A stretch of DNA of 64,000 bases from Kineococcus vitellinus (GTDB lineage: Bacteria > Actinomycetota > Actinomycetes > Actinomycetales > Kineococcaceae). Made by a program: the position numbers and the translations under genes. How positions within the stretch are numbered: the first letter of the stretch is position 1; each line of letters starts with the position of its first letter. The stretch spans positions 1 through 64,000 of the forward strand of contig NZ_JAAALL010000001.1 of assembly GCF_009906315.1 (NCBI RefSeq). The letters run 5' to 3'. The notes under the pieces are model-generated. The model searched no databases. It was not told where the DNA came from and saw only the letters and a list, made by a program, of their open reading frames with translations. Of this stretch, positions 48,069 through 56,699 are shown in pieces.

Positions 48069-49538
48069 CTACGCCTCCTGGGCAGTCTTGAAGCGGTTGA
48101 TGCGGGCGATCTCGCCAGGGGTGAGGCCCAACGTGGAGTACTGCTCGGCGGATGCGGCGATGTCTTCCTCGCCGGTACCGCCGTGGCCGCTTTCGCTGAG
48201 GTTGATCGTCTTGGGTAGCGAGGCGATGGTGGCCTTGGTGATCTCGTAGTTGTCGTCCAGCGCCTTGCGCCAGCCGGCTGAGACGCTGGGACCGAACTTG
48301 CCTTCGTTCATGGCTGCTGCGATCAACGCGTCCTTCTCGCCAGCCTCGATCTTCTCGCGCAGCTGGCGGCCACGGGAGACTTCGGCTTGCAACTCGGCGA
48401 GCGCGGCGGCGTCGACCGTGACGGTCTGCGGTGCCTCCACGTCGCCGTCCTTCTGCTGCGGGATGGTCACCGGAGCCGAGCCAGGAGCCGACGTGGGTGC
48501 CGGGGTGTCCTCGGGCGCCGGGTCGGTGTTGGAGGCGGTGGCGTCCTTGGCGGCAGCGAGAGCGTTCAGCGCCTCAGTGATCTGCTCGTCGGTTGCGCCC
48601 TCTTCGAGGCCCAGGGCCTTGAGGTGTTCAGGGTTCACTTGCTTTTCCTCACTGAGGTGAACTGGGTCGTTTGACCTATTGACATTGTTAGCACCCCGCG
48701 ATTCCTCTTTGGTGGAATACACGACGACTGTGGTAGCTTCCGCTGCCGCGACTGCGCCCGAGTCCACGTCCTCGTAAACGATCCGTACCTTGACGGGATC
48801 GGAGAACGTGACCTCGTCACCACTAATGGAGTACGTCACACGGTTGAGCGAGGCGTCGCGCTCGTCGCTGATGATCAGTTGCGGCGGGTCGACGTGCATT
48901 TCCCGGATCCAGAGATCCCAGTCGGGGTTCTGCTCGTAGTAGGAGCGGCGTACGTCGTCGGTGGACACCGAGGCAGCCACGTCGTCGGAGTGCTTCTTGC
49001 GACCGAACATTGGCTTGTCGGGTCCCTTCTCCTCGCCAGCAGCGAGGTCGTCTGTCACCTGGGCGGCTGCCACAAGGTCGAAGTCGTCGATGGAGTCAGC
49101 GGTGGCCAGCAGCTCGATATCGGCGAGCGTGGTCACGGCGGGGTAGGCGGTGCCCAGCAGGGCGACGCCCGTGAGCATGAAGTCGTGGACGGCGCCGGTC
49201 TGGGTCTTCGCTCCGAAGCGGCCCTCGATCGAGCGCCGGGGGTACAGGGTGCCCATGGCGTCGGCCAGCCAGGTGGGAACACCGACCAGGTCACCGATCA
49301 AGGTCATCCGGTCCTCGGACAGGCGCAGGTTGACGATGCGCCCCAGTGCCGGCTCCCCGTCGTTCAGCGTGGAGACGTGGCCGAGCTTGACGATCGGTGT
49401 GCGAACCGCAGAGTCGTCAGCCGCCGCGACAGCCGCAGCGAGGTGCTCGGGCGTGAAGGTGACATCGCCCGTAGAGGCGTGCCACTCCTCGCCCACCTCT
49501 ACGAGCTCAACGCCCTTGACGACAGATACACCTGGCAT
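48069..49538 (-). CDS. prohead protease fused to scaffold (Mu gpI-like)
   Basis: A 489-residue protein. The N-terminal part (about 1-150) follows Mu gpI-type proteases: EWHASTGDVTFTPEHLAAAV, PIVKLGH (candidate catalytic His), RRSIEGRF and a HDFMLTGVALLGTAYPAV strand. A charged insert and Pro/Ala linker (about 150-370) lead to a helical scaffold part (LQAEVSRGRQLREKIEAGEK). In Mu the protease and scaffold products also share a frame. It processes and guides assembly of the head. ATG 49538 is 61 bp from the divergent cargo gene start. Confidence 0.78.
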   Translation of the reverse strand: MPGVSVVKGVELVEVGEEWHASTGDVTFTPEHLAAAVAAADDSAVRTPIVKLGHVSTLNDGEPALGRIVNLRLSEDRMTLIGDLVGVPTWLADAMGTLYPRRSIEGRFGAKTQTGAVHDFMLTGVALLGTAYPAVTTLADIELLATADSIDDFDLVAAAQVTDDLAAGEEKGPDKPMFGRKKHSDDVAASVSTDDVRRSYYEQNPDWDLWIREMHVDPPQLIISDERDASLNRVTYSISGDEVTFSDPVKVRIVYEDVDSGAVAAAEATTVVVYSTKEESRGANNVNRSNDPVHLSEEKQVNPEHLKALGLEEGATDEQITEALNALAAAKDATASNTDPAPEDTPAPTSAPGSAPVTIPQQKDGDVEAPQTVTVDAAALAELQAEVSRGRQLREKIEAGEKDALIAAAMNEGKFGPSVSAGWRKALDDNYEITKATIASLPKTINLSESGHGGTGEEDIAASAEQYSTLGLTPGEIARINRFKTAQEA

Positions 49539-49587
49539 GCGTTATTCAGCGTAGGCGAGCCGACGTTGCACCAGGTGGACATGTCGC

Positions 49588-49593
49588 TACCGT
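49588..49593 (+). promoter_or_regulatory. -10 hexamer TACCGT, leaderless promoter of cargo gene
   Basis: TACCGT stands six bases before GTG 49600. TTGCAC (49566-49571), 16 bp upstream, is a fair -35. The same spacing occurs in the three other plus-strand cargo units. Confidence 0.55.
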
Positions 49594-49599
49594 GCGCGC

Positions 49600-50424
49600 G
49601 TGAGCAACACGCAACCCCCGTCTCGGTGGCGAGATGCGTTCAATGACTCCTTCGGCCCACCGATGATGTTCCGGCCCTTGACGCGCGAACAGTACAGAGA
49701 CCTCGATCGGATTGCGGCTAATCCTGATGTCATGCGCCGCGTAGTGCAGACCTTCGCGTTCTGGCGACCGCGCGCTCGCAGGAGAGTATGGGTCAAGGTT
49801 ATTGCATGGGGTTCCTTTGCCTTCGGCTACCTCCTATTTCTGGCCGGTGTCCCACTCCACAGTGGAGTCCTGTTACTGCTGGGCCTTGCGATTGTTGTGG
49901 CCGCGCTCGTCGCCTTGTTGACACTGTTCAGAACTCGCGAGGTCGCCTGGTATGAAGCCTTGGCCCAAACGCGCTATGCCATAGAGGGGTACGCCATTCT
50001 CCGCGACGAGGTTGCGGCTGGGTCAAGGCTGACCTGGGAGAAGAGAAAGGCACTCGCTTCCCGAGCCGCCTGGATCGCGGACTACTTACTCGGCGCGTTC
50101 CGTCCATATCGTTTCGGACGCGGTACCCCAACCGAGAAGTTCAATGCTCGCTACTTGAAGCTGGCTCGGGAGGCCGTGCGGTCCCTCGTGCCGATCGGCC
50201 TCGCCAGCAGCGACGCTAGCCAGCTGCAGGCTGTCCACGACGACTTGTGGCGGGTGCTCTTGCGTATCCACGAGCATGACCTGCTCAGCATTGCCGACAT
50301 TCGCCGGCCAACTGACCAGCCACCGCCACCGTTCTCAATTAAGCCAGCGGATCTTGTGACGTTGGTCATTGGCTTGCTGACTATCGTCGCGACTGTCTTT
50401 GTCGGATGGCGATGGGGAGGCTGA
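49600..50424 (+). CDS. 274-residue membrane protein, phage cargo (moron) gene
   Basis: Opposite in strand to the late genes and lower in GC. A soluble N-terminal segment of about 65 residues is followed by two adjacent membrane helices (KVIAWGSFAFGYLLFLAGV and LLLLGLAIVVAALVALLTLF), a helical cytoplasmic domain, and a C-terminal helix (DLVTLVIGLLTIVATVFVGW). No family recognised. Its place within late genes, own promoter and membrane topology suggest a lysogeny-expressed exclusion or defence factor; this is inference. It converges on the HNH gene, one base apart. Confidence 0.75.
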   Translation: MSNTQPPSRWRDAFNDSFGPPMMFRPLTREQYRDLDRIAANPDVMRRVVQTFAFWRPRARRRVWVKVIAWGSFAFGYLLFLAGVPLHSGVLLLLGLAIVVAALVALLTLFRTREVAWYEALAQTRYAIEGYAILRDEVAAGSRLTWEKRKALASRAAWIADYLLGAFRPYRFGRGTPTEKFNARYLKLAREAVRSLVPIGLASSDASQLQAVHDDLWRVLLRIHEHDLLSIADIRRPTDQPPPPFSIKPADLVTLVIGLLTIVATVFVGWRWGG

Positions 50425-50425
50425 G

Positions 50426-50767
50426 TCACCAGCCCATGAAGCGCGCGATCCATCCCCGCTTCGGCGGATTCGCTTTGCAATGATCAAGGGCTACCTTCGT
50501 TGACTCCCAGCGCGTCTTGTACTTGCCGCTGTCGTGGAAGGTGTGAGCTGTGCGGTGACACCGCCGGCAGAGCGCTACAAGGTCGCCATCCCACTCGTGC
50601 CCGAGGCGTTCGTATGTGCGGTGGTGAAGGTCAAGACGACCCTTGAAGGAGCAGCCGCGGCAGTACGCGCCGTGCTTCTTCATCCACCGGGCTCGCCGCT
50701 TCTTCCACTCCTTCGAGCGCAAATAAAGATCCCGATACCAAGCGTTGTACTCGCGGCGTGGGGCCAT
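50426..50767 (-). CDS. HNH endonuclease
   Basis: A 113-residue protein with a basic N-terminus (RSKEWKKRRARWMKKHG) and a Cys4 HNH motif: CRGC, LDLHHRTYERLGHE, LVALCRRCHRTAH. The catalytic HH and the final His, and both zinc Cys pairs, are retained. HNH proteins in phages help the terminase or act as homing enzymes; its site among cargo genes allows either. It is the only minus-strand gene between protease and GH16 gene. Confidence 0.88.
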   Translation of the reverse strand: MAPRREYNAWYRDLYLRSKEWKKRRARWMKKHGAYCRGCSFKGRLDLHHRTYERLGHEWDGDLVALCRRCHRTAHTFHDSGKYKTRWESTKVALDHCKANPPKRGWIARFMGW

Positions 50768-50820
50768 ATTCGGGGAAGGTTAGTCGGTGCGTACCTCTGG
50801 GCTTTTCATGCCTTTCCCCG

Positions 50821-50826
50821 TACCAT
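50821..50826 (+). promoter_or_regulatory. -10 hexamer TACCAT, leaderless promoter
   Basis: Exactly six bases (TGACTT) separate TACCAT from ATG 50833; no Shine-Dalgarno is present. Probably drives the two small genes that follow. Confidence 0.55.
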
Positions 50827-50832
50827 TGACTT

Positions 50833-51225
50833 ATGGATGCCGGGGACTGGCTGGGGGCCATTGCCGCACTGGTCGGCGCCCTCGTCGGGGGAGGCGCGGC
50901 AGTATTCGCCGGCATGTACGCCGCCCGACGGGCCAGCCGCTCCGCGGTGCGTGGTGCCTCGGCAGACCTGATCGCACTCCTGCTGCAGTCCGATGACCCG
51001 GCTTTGCGCGCCAGGGGCAAGGAGCTGCTGTTCGGGTCCGTGGAGGACCTGGCCACCAGTCCCGATGTCCCTGAGGCCACCCGGCGGGCCGCAGCCAAGC
51101 AGCTGGCCGACGACGCCACCCGAAGCAGCGAGCTGGACCAGCTCTTGGATCGGGCGCGTAGCCTGATGAGTGAGGGAGACAGGATCGTGTTGCGACGACC
51201 TCAGGAGGGCCAGAGCGATGAGTGA
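50833..51225 (+). CDS. small single-pass membrane protein, cargo gene
   Basis: A 130-residue protein with one N-terminal membrane segment (WLGAIAALVGALVGGGAAVFAGMY) and a helical, charged cytoplasmic domain. No family recognised. The stop lies eight bases inside the next gene, so the two are translationally linked. Confidence 0.65.
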   Translation: MDAGDWLGAIAALVGALVGGGAAVFAGMYAARRASRSAVRGASADLIALLLQSDDPALRARGKELLFGSVEDLATSPDVPEATRRAAAKQLADDATRSSELDQLLDRARSLMSEGDRIVLRRPQEGQSDE

Positions 51226-51385
51226 GACCAGGTACCTCGATGCCGGACCCGAGGTGATCGAGCTGGCCAAGACCCGCCTGGCGGCCTACCTGGCGGCTGG
51301 CATCAAGCCGGACCCCGCTCTCGTCGCTCTGGTGGAGGCTGCGAAGGCGAACGCCGAGGCGGATCGCCAGTTGGGCAGCGCGTAG
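51218..51385 (+). CDS. 55-residue small protein, cargo gene
   Basis: ATG 51218 is chosen because AGGAGG (51203-51208) stands nine bases upstream; the upstream ATG at 51170 would overlap more and lacks such a site. The product is a short helical protein (EVIELAKTRLAAYLAAGIKP). Paired with the membrane gene before it; a small two-part system is possible but nothing identifies it. Confidence 0.6.
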   Translation: MSETRYLDAGPEVIELAKTRLAAYLAAGIKPDPALVALVEAAKANAEADRQLGSA

Positions 51386-51398
51386 CCGCTCGCGTACG

Positions 51399-51404
51399 TA
51401 GGGT
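51399..51404 (+). promoter_or_regulatory. -10 hexamer TAGGGT, leaderless promoter of the HEPN gene
   Basis: TAGGGT is followed by GCCCAT and then GTG 51411, the same six-base spacing as in the other cargo genes. This marks GTG 51411 as the true start of the frameshifted gene. Confidence 0.5.
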
Positions 51405-51410
51405 GCCCAT

Positions 51411-52218
51411 GTGGAGCCCAATGCTGCGCTGAAGGCCATCGAGACCTCCCTGCGCCTCGCCATCCGCGACGTGTATGGCAACGAGGGCTGGCTGCAGGTC
51501 AAGGGCGCACCGAGCCAGGAGAAGCTGCAGGAACGGCTGGACGCTGAAAGAGAAGCAGCGTGAAGCCGTGGTGGTCTCTCGCAACCTCCTTGATTACACG
51601 CACTACTTCGATTTGCAGGAAATCATCCTGAAGAACTGGCCTGACTTCAAGCCGGTCTTCGAAGAAAACGTGCGGATGAAGGGTTACTTCGACATCCTCG
51701 CCAGCGTGCGGAACGTCATCGGACACAGCCGCGATCTGGTCCCCTACGAGGCGGACCTGCTGTCGGGTGTGGCAGGGCACATTCGACAGATGGTCGCCAT
51801 CTACCGGAGCAACGACGTGGCCGATCAGCACTACCCGAAGATCGAGAAGGTGTCAGACAACTTCGGGCGGGAGGGTCACTTGTTCAACGACTCGCCCTAC
51901 TTCCCCGACAAAGTCCGAGTGGAAGTCGGGCAGGTCATCACCTTCTCCTGCTCCGCTCAGCGCGCGCGAGACAAGGACATTCGGTGGCGGGTCTCAACCG
52001 AGAACAGTATGAGTTACAGCAGGGATTCTTGGCCTCACTGGATAGCCAGCAATGAAGAGGACATGGCCGTGATCACCTTCGAAGTGACCGAGGACCACGT
52101 CGGTGAGTCACTGCGTCTCTTCGTCGACATGGCATCCACCAGCAAGCACCATCGCTACCAGCAGATCGACGACCAACGCTGGTTCGCCTACGCGGTCAAC
52201 CCGCCCTACGACGCCTGA
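51411..52218 (+). pseudogene. Swt1-type HEPN-domain protein, split by a frameshift
   Basis: Frame one begins at GTG 51411 (EPNAALKAIETSLRLAIRDVYG ... QERLDAEREAA, in parts) and stops at TGA 51561. The rest (VVVSRNLLDYTHYFDLQEII onward) is one base out of phase and runs to 52218. Together they follow Swt1-like HEPN proteins, with the RNase motif R-x4-H in SVRNVIGHSRDL. A beta-sandwich-like C-terminal part follows (VEVGQVITFSCSAQ). A shift at GCTGAAAGAGAAG (about 51543-51555) would restore one frame. A GTG at 51568 could start a shorter protein. HEPN RNases are often toxins or antiviral factors. Confidence 0.65.
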
Positions 52219-52222
52219 CCAG

Positions 52223-53029
52223 TCATGCGGCTAGCCCCCACACTCCCACCGAATCCCACTTGATGATCTGCGTGGCATCCCCTGCTGGTGGCTGAGTCCC
52301 AGACTGCAAAGTCTCCGTCTGCAGCGCGCAGCGCATCGGGGTGTTGGGTACCCGACTGGTCGCTCGGCCCACCAGCTGACCGTCGACGAAGACGGCACAG
52401 TCGTTCGGCTTCCACTCGAGCACGATGTTGTGGGTCAGACCGTCGTTGACGTTGACGGGGTATGAGAAGACCTGCTGGTCCCCGGGGCCCGTGCCGTCCT
52501 GGTTGTGGTGGTTGAAGTGCGGCGCACCGCTGACCAGCTGACCTTCCATCCAGTCGATCTCGCCGTCGCGTGGCCACACCTCGGACTTCGGCCACATGAG
52601 CCAAGCCGTGGTCCAGCCGGCCACCAGTGGGTAGACAGCCTGGTAGCCGAGCACCTCGTACCGCCCGTACAGCTGGCTCTTGGTGCCATCTTCCAGGAGC
52701 GGCTCGGGAGCCATGGCGACCACCAGGCCCGTCGATGGGTCTCGGTGTAGGCGGCCGGTGAACCGGCCGTTGACGACACTGAGGTTGGTGTTGCCGCCGT
52801 AGTGGTCACCATTGTTGACCCCGTACGGACCACCGTGGGTCGTCAGGTAGTTCTCCGGATACGTGCTGTGCGAGCTGCCGTAGGTCTGGAGGAACTGGCC
52901 CTCAGGTACGTCGACGTTGTAGTTCTCGTCACGGCGCAACCGCCACCCGGGCAGGTCCGTCCTCGCAGCTGGCGGGAGGATCAGCCGGCGTCCAGCGCTC
53001 CCGTACCTCGCGCGCTGGGTGAGTCTCAC
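52223..53029 (-). CDS. GH16-family beta-glucanase-like virion protein
   Basis: A 268-residue protein from GTG 53029, which overlaps the upstream gene stop (GTGA). It has the GH16 jelly-roll pattern with YGRYEVLGYQAVYPLVAGW and the catalytic motif DGEIDWMEG (E-x-D-x-x-E complete), then HHNQDGTG and HNIVLEWKPNDCAVFVDGQLVG. GH16 enzymes cut beta-1,3/1,4-glucans, galactans or related polymers. No signal peptide; it is expressed from the structural operon, so it is probably a tail-spike depolymerase. It belongs to the block of carbohydrate-active genes between protease and portal. Confidence 0.85.
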   Translation of the reverse strand: MRLTQRARYGSAGRRLILPPAARTDLPGWRLRRDENYNVDVPEGQFLQTYGSSHSTYPENYLTTHGGPYGVNNGDHYGGNTNLSVVNGRFTGRLHRDPSTGLVVAMAPEPLLEDGTKSQLYGRYEVLGYQAVYPLVAGWTTAWLMWPKSEVWPRDGEIDWMEGQLVSGAPHFNHHNQDGTGPGDQQVFSYPVNVNDGLTHNIVLEWKPNDCAVFVDGQLVGRATSRVPNTPMRCALQTETLQSGTQPPAGDATQIIKWDSVGVWGLAA

Positions 53030-53373
53030 CGCATGTCCTGGCCGGCGACGAAGCCGAGCCAGTTGACTCCGTCGTAGATCATGGAGATGACATCGACCTT
53101 GCCCGCCCCGCTGGACAGAGTCGGCGCTGTCCCTCCTGACCAATCGACCGCGGTGGGCCAGGTGACCGTGCGCCCGCCGATACCGTCTTGGACCAAGACG
53201 AGCGTGAAGGACTTGCCAGTGACGGCCGCGGGGTAGGTCAGCGTGACGTTGCCGGTGAGGATGAGTCGGTGCAGGGTGGCGGTACCCACGTCAGGCACCG
53301 TGTAGGCGCCGGTGACTGAGGCCTGGGAATTGACCTTCTCAATGGCCGACACGGTGTTGGGGTCGTACGTCAT
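53026..53373 (-). CDS. short fibre/spike head protein
   Basis: A 115-residue protein of a pattern repeated at the C-terminus of many phage fibres: HRLILTGNVTLTYPAAVTGKSFTLVLVQDG, RTVTWPTAVDW, TLSSGAGKVDVISMIYDGVNWLGF (quoted in parts). Almost the same pattern ends the 561- and 544-residue proteins upstream. It overlaps both neighbours by four bases and probably forms a connector between spike modules. Confidence 0.7.
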   Translation of the reverse strand: MTYDPNTVSAIEKVNSQASVTGAYTVPDVGTATLHRLILTGNVTLTYPAAVTGKSFTLVLVQDGIGGRTVTWPTAVDWSGGTAPTLSSGAGKVDVISMIYDGVNWLGFVAGQDMR

Positions 53374-55055
53374 TCGACGAACCAGTTGGTTCCGTCGGTG
53401 TACACGGATTTCGACCCGTTCTGCGTCGTAATCACCGCAGTCGCTGCCCCGTCGATGGTTCCACTGGCTGGGGAGAGGGTTACCGTTCCTGTGGTCAGGC
53501 TTTTGACCACCAGGGTTTCTCCTGGCGGATACGTCGCAGGCAGTGTGACTGTTCCGGTCGCCGTCATGTTGATCTTCCGGTCCGTAACGAGGGCCGTGTA
53601 GTTGCCCCCCTTGGTCTGGACGCCGCCGCCTTCAACCCCGAGGAACTGCTCGGGCCCGGTGGGGAAGCGGAGCACCATCGCGCCCAGACCGGCACCGTTG
53701 TCCTTGGCGTACATGCGTGCCTCCCCGGCCGCGGCCACGCCGGGAGCCGCGATCTTGCGCGGGAAGCGAATAAAGCCCTCCGGGGCGAACACGACGTTCT
53801 GGTTGTGGACGACGCTGGTGTTGGCTCCACCATCCGTAATGAGGCTGTTCGGGGTGACGTTGCCACCGGTGCCGTAAAGGCCGTAGTCGATCCTCGGGTT
53901 CTCTACTAGCAGGTTGCGGCAGTCAGACCCGAGTACCAGTGCCTTGTTGGTCGTCGTGGTGCCATCGCCAGCGAAGTACCCACCACTGATGATCGGACTC
54001 TGCACGTATGAGTTGGCGCCAGCAGCGTTGAGTCCAATGCCCATGCTGTGTGCCCCACCTGTGGAGTACCACTCACAGCCGTAGAAGGCGAAGCCGAACC
54101 CGGCGTCGATGCGTACGTCGTAGCCGCCGACCGTGGAGTTCTGCTCGAAGCGGCAGTTGACCAGGGTCAGACTGTTGTTCGTCGACAGCGTGTTGGAGTT
54201 GCGGACGGACCACAGTCCATAGCCCGTGGTCTTACCGACGCCGTTGCCGATGGCGACGCACTTGTTCATGGTCCAGCCCGAGGGCGCGAGCTTGTATCCG
54301 CCCGAGCCGTTACCCGTGGCGTCGCAGTTCGTCATCATTCCGCTGATGGAGTTGGTGCCCGAGTGCTCGAAGCCCCAGCCCGTGTTGGAGATGCTCCGGA
54401 CGTTGTTGAAGTTCAGCCCGTATGCGTACTCATCGTTGACGCCGCTGACGAAAGTCTCGCGCGCGTTGTAGACGCCGGATTTGCCGCAGTTGCGGATGAC
54501 GAGGTTGTCGAAGGCGGAGTCCACGACGGACTGTGTGTAAATCCCATGGTCCCCGGTGCTCACCCCGATGAGTTCGAGGTTCCGCATCGAAAAGCCGGAT
54601 ACCTTGTTGTTGTTCGCTGGGCCGGCGCTAGCGCCTATCTTGCCCTTCACGGTCAGCAGGTTGCCCGTTGCGCCGGGCTTCTGCGACAGAATGGCGCGGC
54701 GCTTGGAGTCTCCGAAGATCGCTGGAGCTTGGTAGCCGTACGGGGCGCCTGAGACGGGTTGCGCCGCGTCGTTGGAGTAGTCCAGCGACAGGTTGGTCAC
54801 CGTGAAGGTCGTCGGTGGGATGTAGACGGCTCGTCCGCTGGACTTGGCGTCGTTCAGCGCTTTCTGGATGGCGGCTGTGTCGTCAACGCCGTTGCCCACT
54901 GCACCCCAAGCCGGCCACATGACGTTGATTGGTAGATCGGACTGGTTGGCCTTGGCGAGCACGGCTGGGGTCTGGGCGACCTGATCAGCGCTCAGCCCTA
55001 CGCCTGAGATGACCGAGCGTGAGCCGTCCGTGTTCTTGAAGCTGAGCGAGGTCAT
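53370..55055 (-). CDS. tailspike with right-handed beta-helix (pectate-lyase-like)
   Basis: A 561-residue protein. A short N-terminal attachment part is followed by the tailspike entry motif WGAVGNGVDDTAAIQKALNDA and a long right-handed parallel beta-helix (repeated NN/V steps such as GIYTQSVVDSAFDNLVIRNC and NNVRSISNTGWGFEHSG). It closes with the phage fibre C-terminal block (NGSKSVYTDGTNWFVE). Such proteins bind and often cleave surface polysaccharide. The four-base overlap with the next gene shows coupling. Confidence 0.82.
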   Translation of the reverse strand: MTSLSFKNTDGSRSVISGVGLSADQVAQTPAVLAKANQSDLPINVMWPAWGAVGNGVDDTAAIQKALNDAKSSGRAVYIPPTTFTVTNLSLDYSNDAAQPVSGAPYGYQAPAIFGDSKRRAILSQKPGATGNLLTVKGKIGASAGPANNNKVSGFSMRNLELIGVSTGDHGIYTQSVVDSAFDNLVIRNCGKSGVYNARETFVSGVNDEYAYGLNFNNVRSISNTGWGFEHSGTNSISGMMTNCDATGNGSGGYKLAPSGWTMNKCVAIGNGVGKTTGYGLWSVRNSNTLSTNNSLTLVNCRFEQNSTVGGYDVRIDAGFGFAFYGCEWYSTGGAHSMGIGLNAAGANSYVQSPIISGGYFAGDGTTTTNKALVLGSDCRNLLVENPRIDYGLYGTGGNVTPNSLITDGGANTSVVHNQNVVFAPEGFIRFPRKIAAPGVAAAGEARMYAKDNGAGLGAMVLRFPTGPEQFLGVEGGGVQTKGGNYTALVTDRKINMTATGTVTLPATYPPGETLVVKSLTTGTVTLSPASGTIDGAATAVITTQNGSKSVYTDGTNWFVE

Positions 55056-55064
55056 CAGGTCTTC

Positions 55065-56699
55065 CTACTTCTGCATCCAGGTGGTGCCGTCGTAGACGAA
55101 CTCGTAGACGGTGCGGCCTCCCGCGGCCGGTGCGGTGAACGGCGTGGAGAACCGGAACTTGACGCCCCAGGTCACAGTACCCATGGCTCCCGACGAGCTG
55201 TTCGTGATGTCGACGGTCAGCACCGCGCCAGGGAACGCGTTGGACGGGTTGGTGATGGTGAAGGCGTTGCCGTCGGTGACGACGAGCCTCTTGTAGGCGC
55301 TGGACGATGCGTCGGGCGTGATCGTGGCGGCGTACACCAGGGTGCCGATGCCGTTCGGGAAGAGGAACGAACTCGTGTCCGAGAGGAGGGAGTATGCGCT
55401 GACGCTGGTCCCGGTGATGCGGTTGCCGAAGTACTGGTGGCCGCCAGCGGTGATGCTCTCCTTGATGCCGAACGTCGTCGTCTTGACCGTCTGGTCATCG
55501 GTGATGCGGTTGAGGCCGACGACGTTGTTCGTGCAGCCTGACAGGTTGATGCCTGGGTACTGCGGGCCGTCCTTCTGCTTGCCGACATTGCGGATGTTGT
55601 TGCCGACGATGACGTTGTCGTTGCCGGCGGACCAGATGCCCGAGTTCCACGCGCCGTCGACGGTGTTGTTGTTGCATGTTGAGTGCGCGCAGCTGACGCT
55701 GATGCCGTTGTCTTGGCTGTCGAACACGTCGTTGTGATCGATGGTGGCGTAGTCGCAGCCCGCGGTGAGGCCGATCGCTTCGAAGCCTGTGGTGGACGGC
55801 GCCATGCGGATCTTGTTGTTCGTAATGGTGGAGTGCGTCGGGAAGCCGGTACCGGCCGAGCCGTTGAGGCCAACGCCCATGCCACCCTTGATCCCGTCCA
55901 TCTCGCAACGGTCGACGATGCACCAGGGCGAGTTGTCCTTGATGGTGACCCCGAAGCCCGTCTGCCCGTCATTGAGCCCGGTGTTGTCGATGCGACAGTC
56001 GAGCACCCGGCTGTAGGGGGTGCCGCTGATGCCCGTAAGCCCTTGGTAGACGATGCCAGCATCGCCCAGGTCGTGGATGTACAGGTCGCGGCAGGTGATG
56101 CGCGAGCCGTTGGTGACCTGGACACCCTTGAGCGATGCCGCCGCCGTGCCGAAGTTGCCGTCCAGTCCAAAGCCTTGGAGCGTCACGTTCTTGACCGCGG
56201 CGCCGGATGTGCCGAGGAACACCGCATTCGCTACGCCGGGGCCTGCTTTCACCGAAGTGAGGTAGCGGCCGAGGCTGAGGATCGTGATGTCACTGACGAG
56301 CGTCACTGCCGTGTTGAGCAGGTACGTGGCACCCACCGGGATCAGCACCGCACCCTTGACCGCCCCTGCTGCATTGATCGCTGCCTGGAACGCCGGGGAG
56401 TCGTTGGTGACCCCATCGCCCTTGGCGCCGTAGTCCCGGACGTTGAAAGCGAGATCGCTCTTCTTGAAGCCCAGCGCGTAGGAGAGGACCCCACCCGGGA
56501 CATCGAGGGGGAGGGCAGAGGCGTCGTTGGGATCGAGAACGTAGGAGCCGGCTGGCGCGTCCGCGAAGGCGCCGAAGAAAATCCTGCCCGTCTGCGAGCC
56601 GGTCGCTACGAGCTTGCTGCCATCGGGGTTGTCACCCGTCGGACCGCCGGCTCCACCACCGCCCTGCTGGGGTGGGCGCGTGATGGGTCCGAAGCCCAT
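55065..56699 (-). CDS. tailspike with right-handed beta-helix (pectate-lyase-like)
   Basis: A 544-residue protein with the same plan as the following spike gene: Gly/Pro-rich start, FNVRDYGAKGDGVTNDSPAFQAAINAA entry motif (quoted whole in two blocks), beta-helix with YSRVLDCRIDNTG and HNDVFDSQDNGISVS, and the C-terminal fibre block YEFVYDGTTWMQ. Likely a second, different receptor-binding or depolymerase spike. It starts one base into the previous gene's stop. Confidence 0.82.
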   Translation of the reverse strand: MGFGPITRPPQQGGGGAGGPTGDNPDGSKLVATGSQTGRIFFGAFADAPAGSYVLDPNDASALPLDVPGGVLSYALGFKKSDLAFNVRDYGAKGDGVTNDSPAFQAAINAAGAVKGAVLIPVGATYLLNTAVTLVSDITILSLGRYLTSVKAGPGVANAVFLGTSGAAVKNVTLQGFGLDGNFGTAAASLKGVQVTNGSRITCRDLYIHDLGDAGIVYQGLTGISGTPYSRVLDCRIDNTGLNDGQTGFGVTIKDNSPWCIVDRCEMDGIKGGMGVGLNGSAGTGFPTHSTITNNKIRMAPSTTGFEAIGLTAGCDYATIDHNDVFDSQDNGISVSCAHSTCNNNTVDGAWNSGIWSAGNDNVIVGNNIRNVGKQKDGPQYPGINLSGCTNNVVGLNRITDDQTVKTTTFGIKESITAGGHQYFGNRITGTSVSAYSLLSDTSSFLFPNGIGTLVYAATITPDASSSAYKRLVVTDGNAFTITNPSNAFPGAVLTVDITNSSSGAMGTVTWGVKFRFSTPFTAPAAGGRTVYEFVYDGTTWMQK

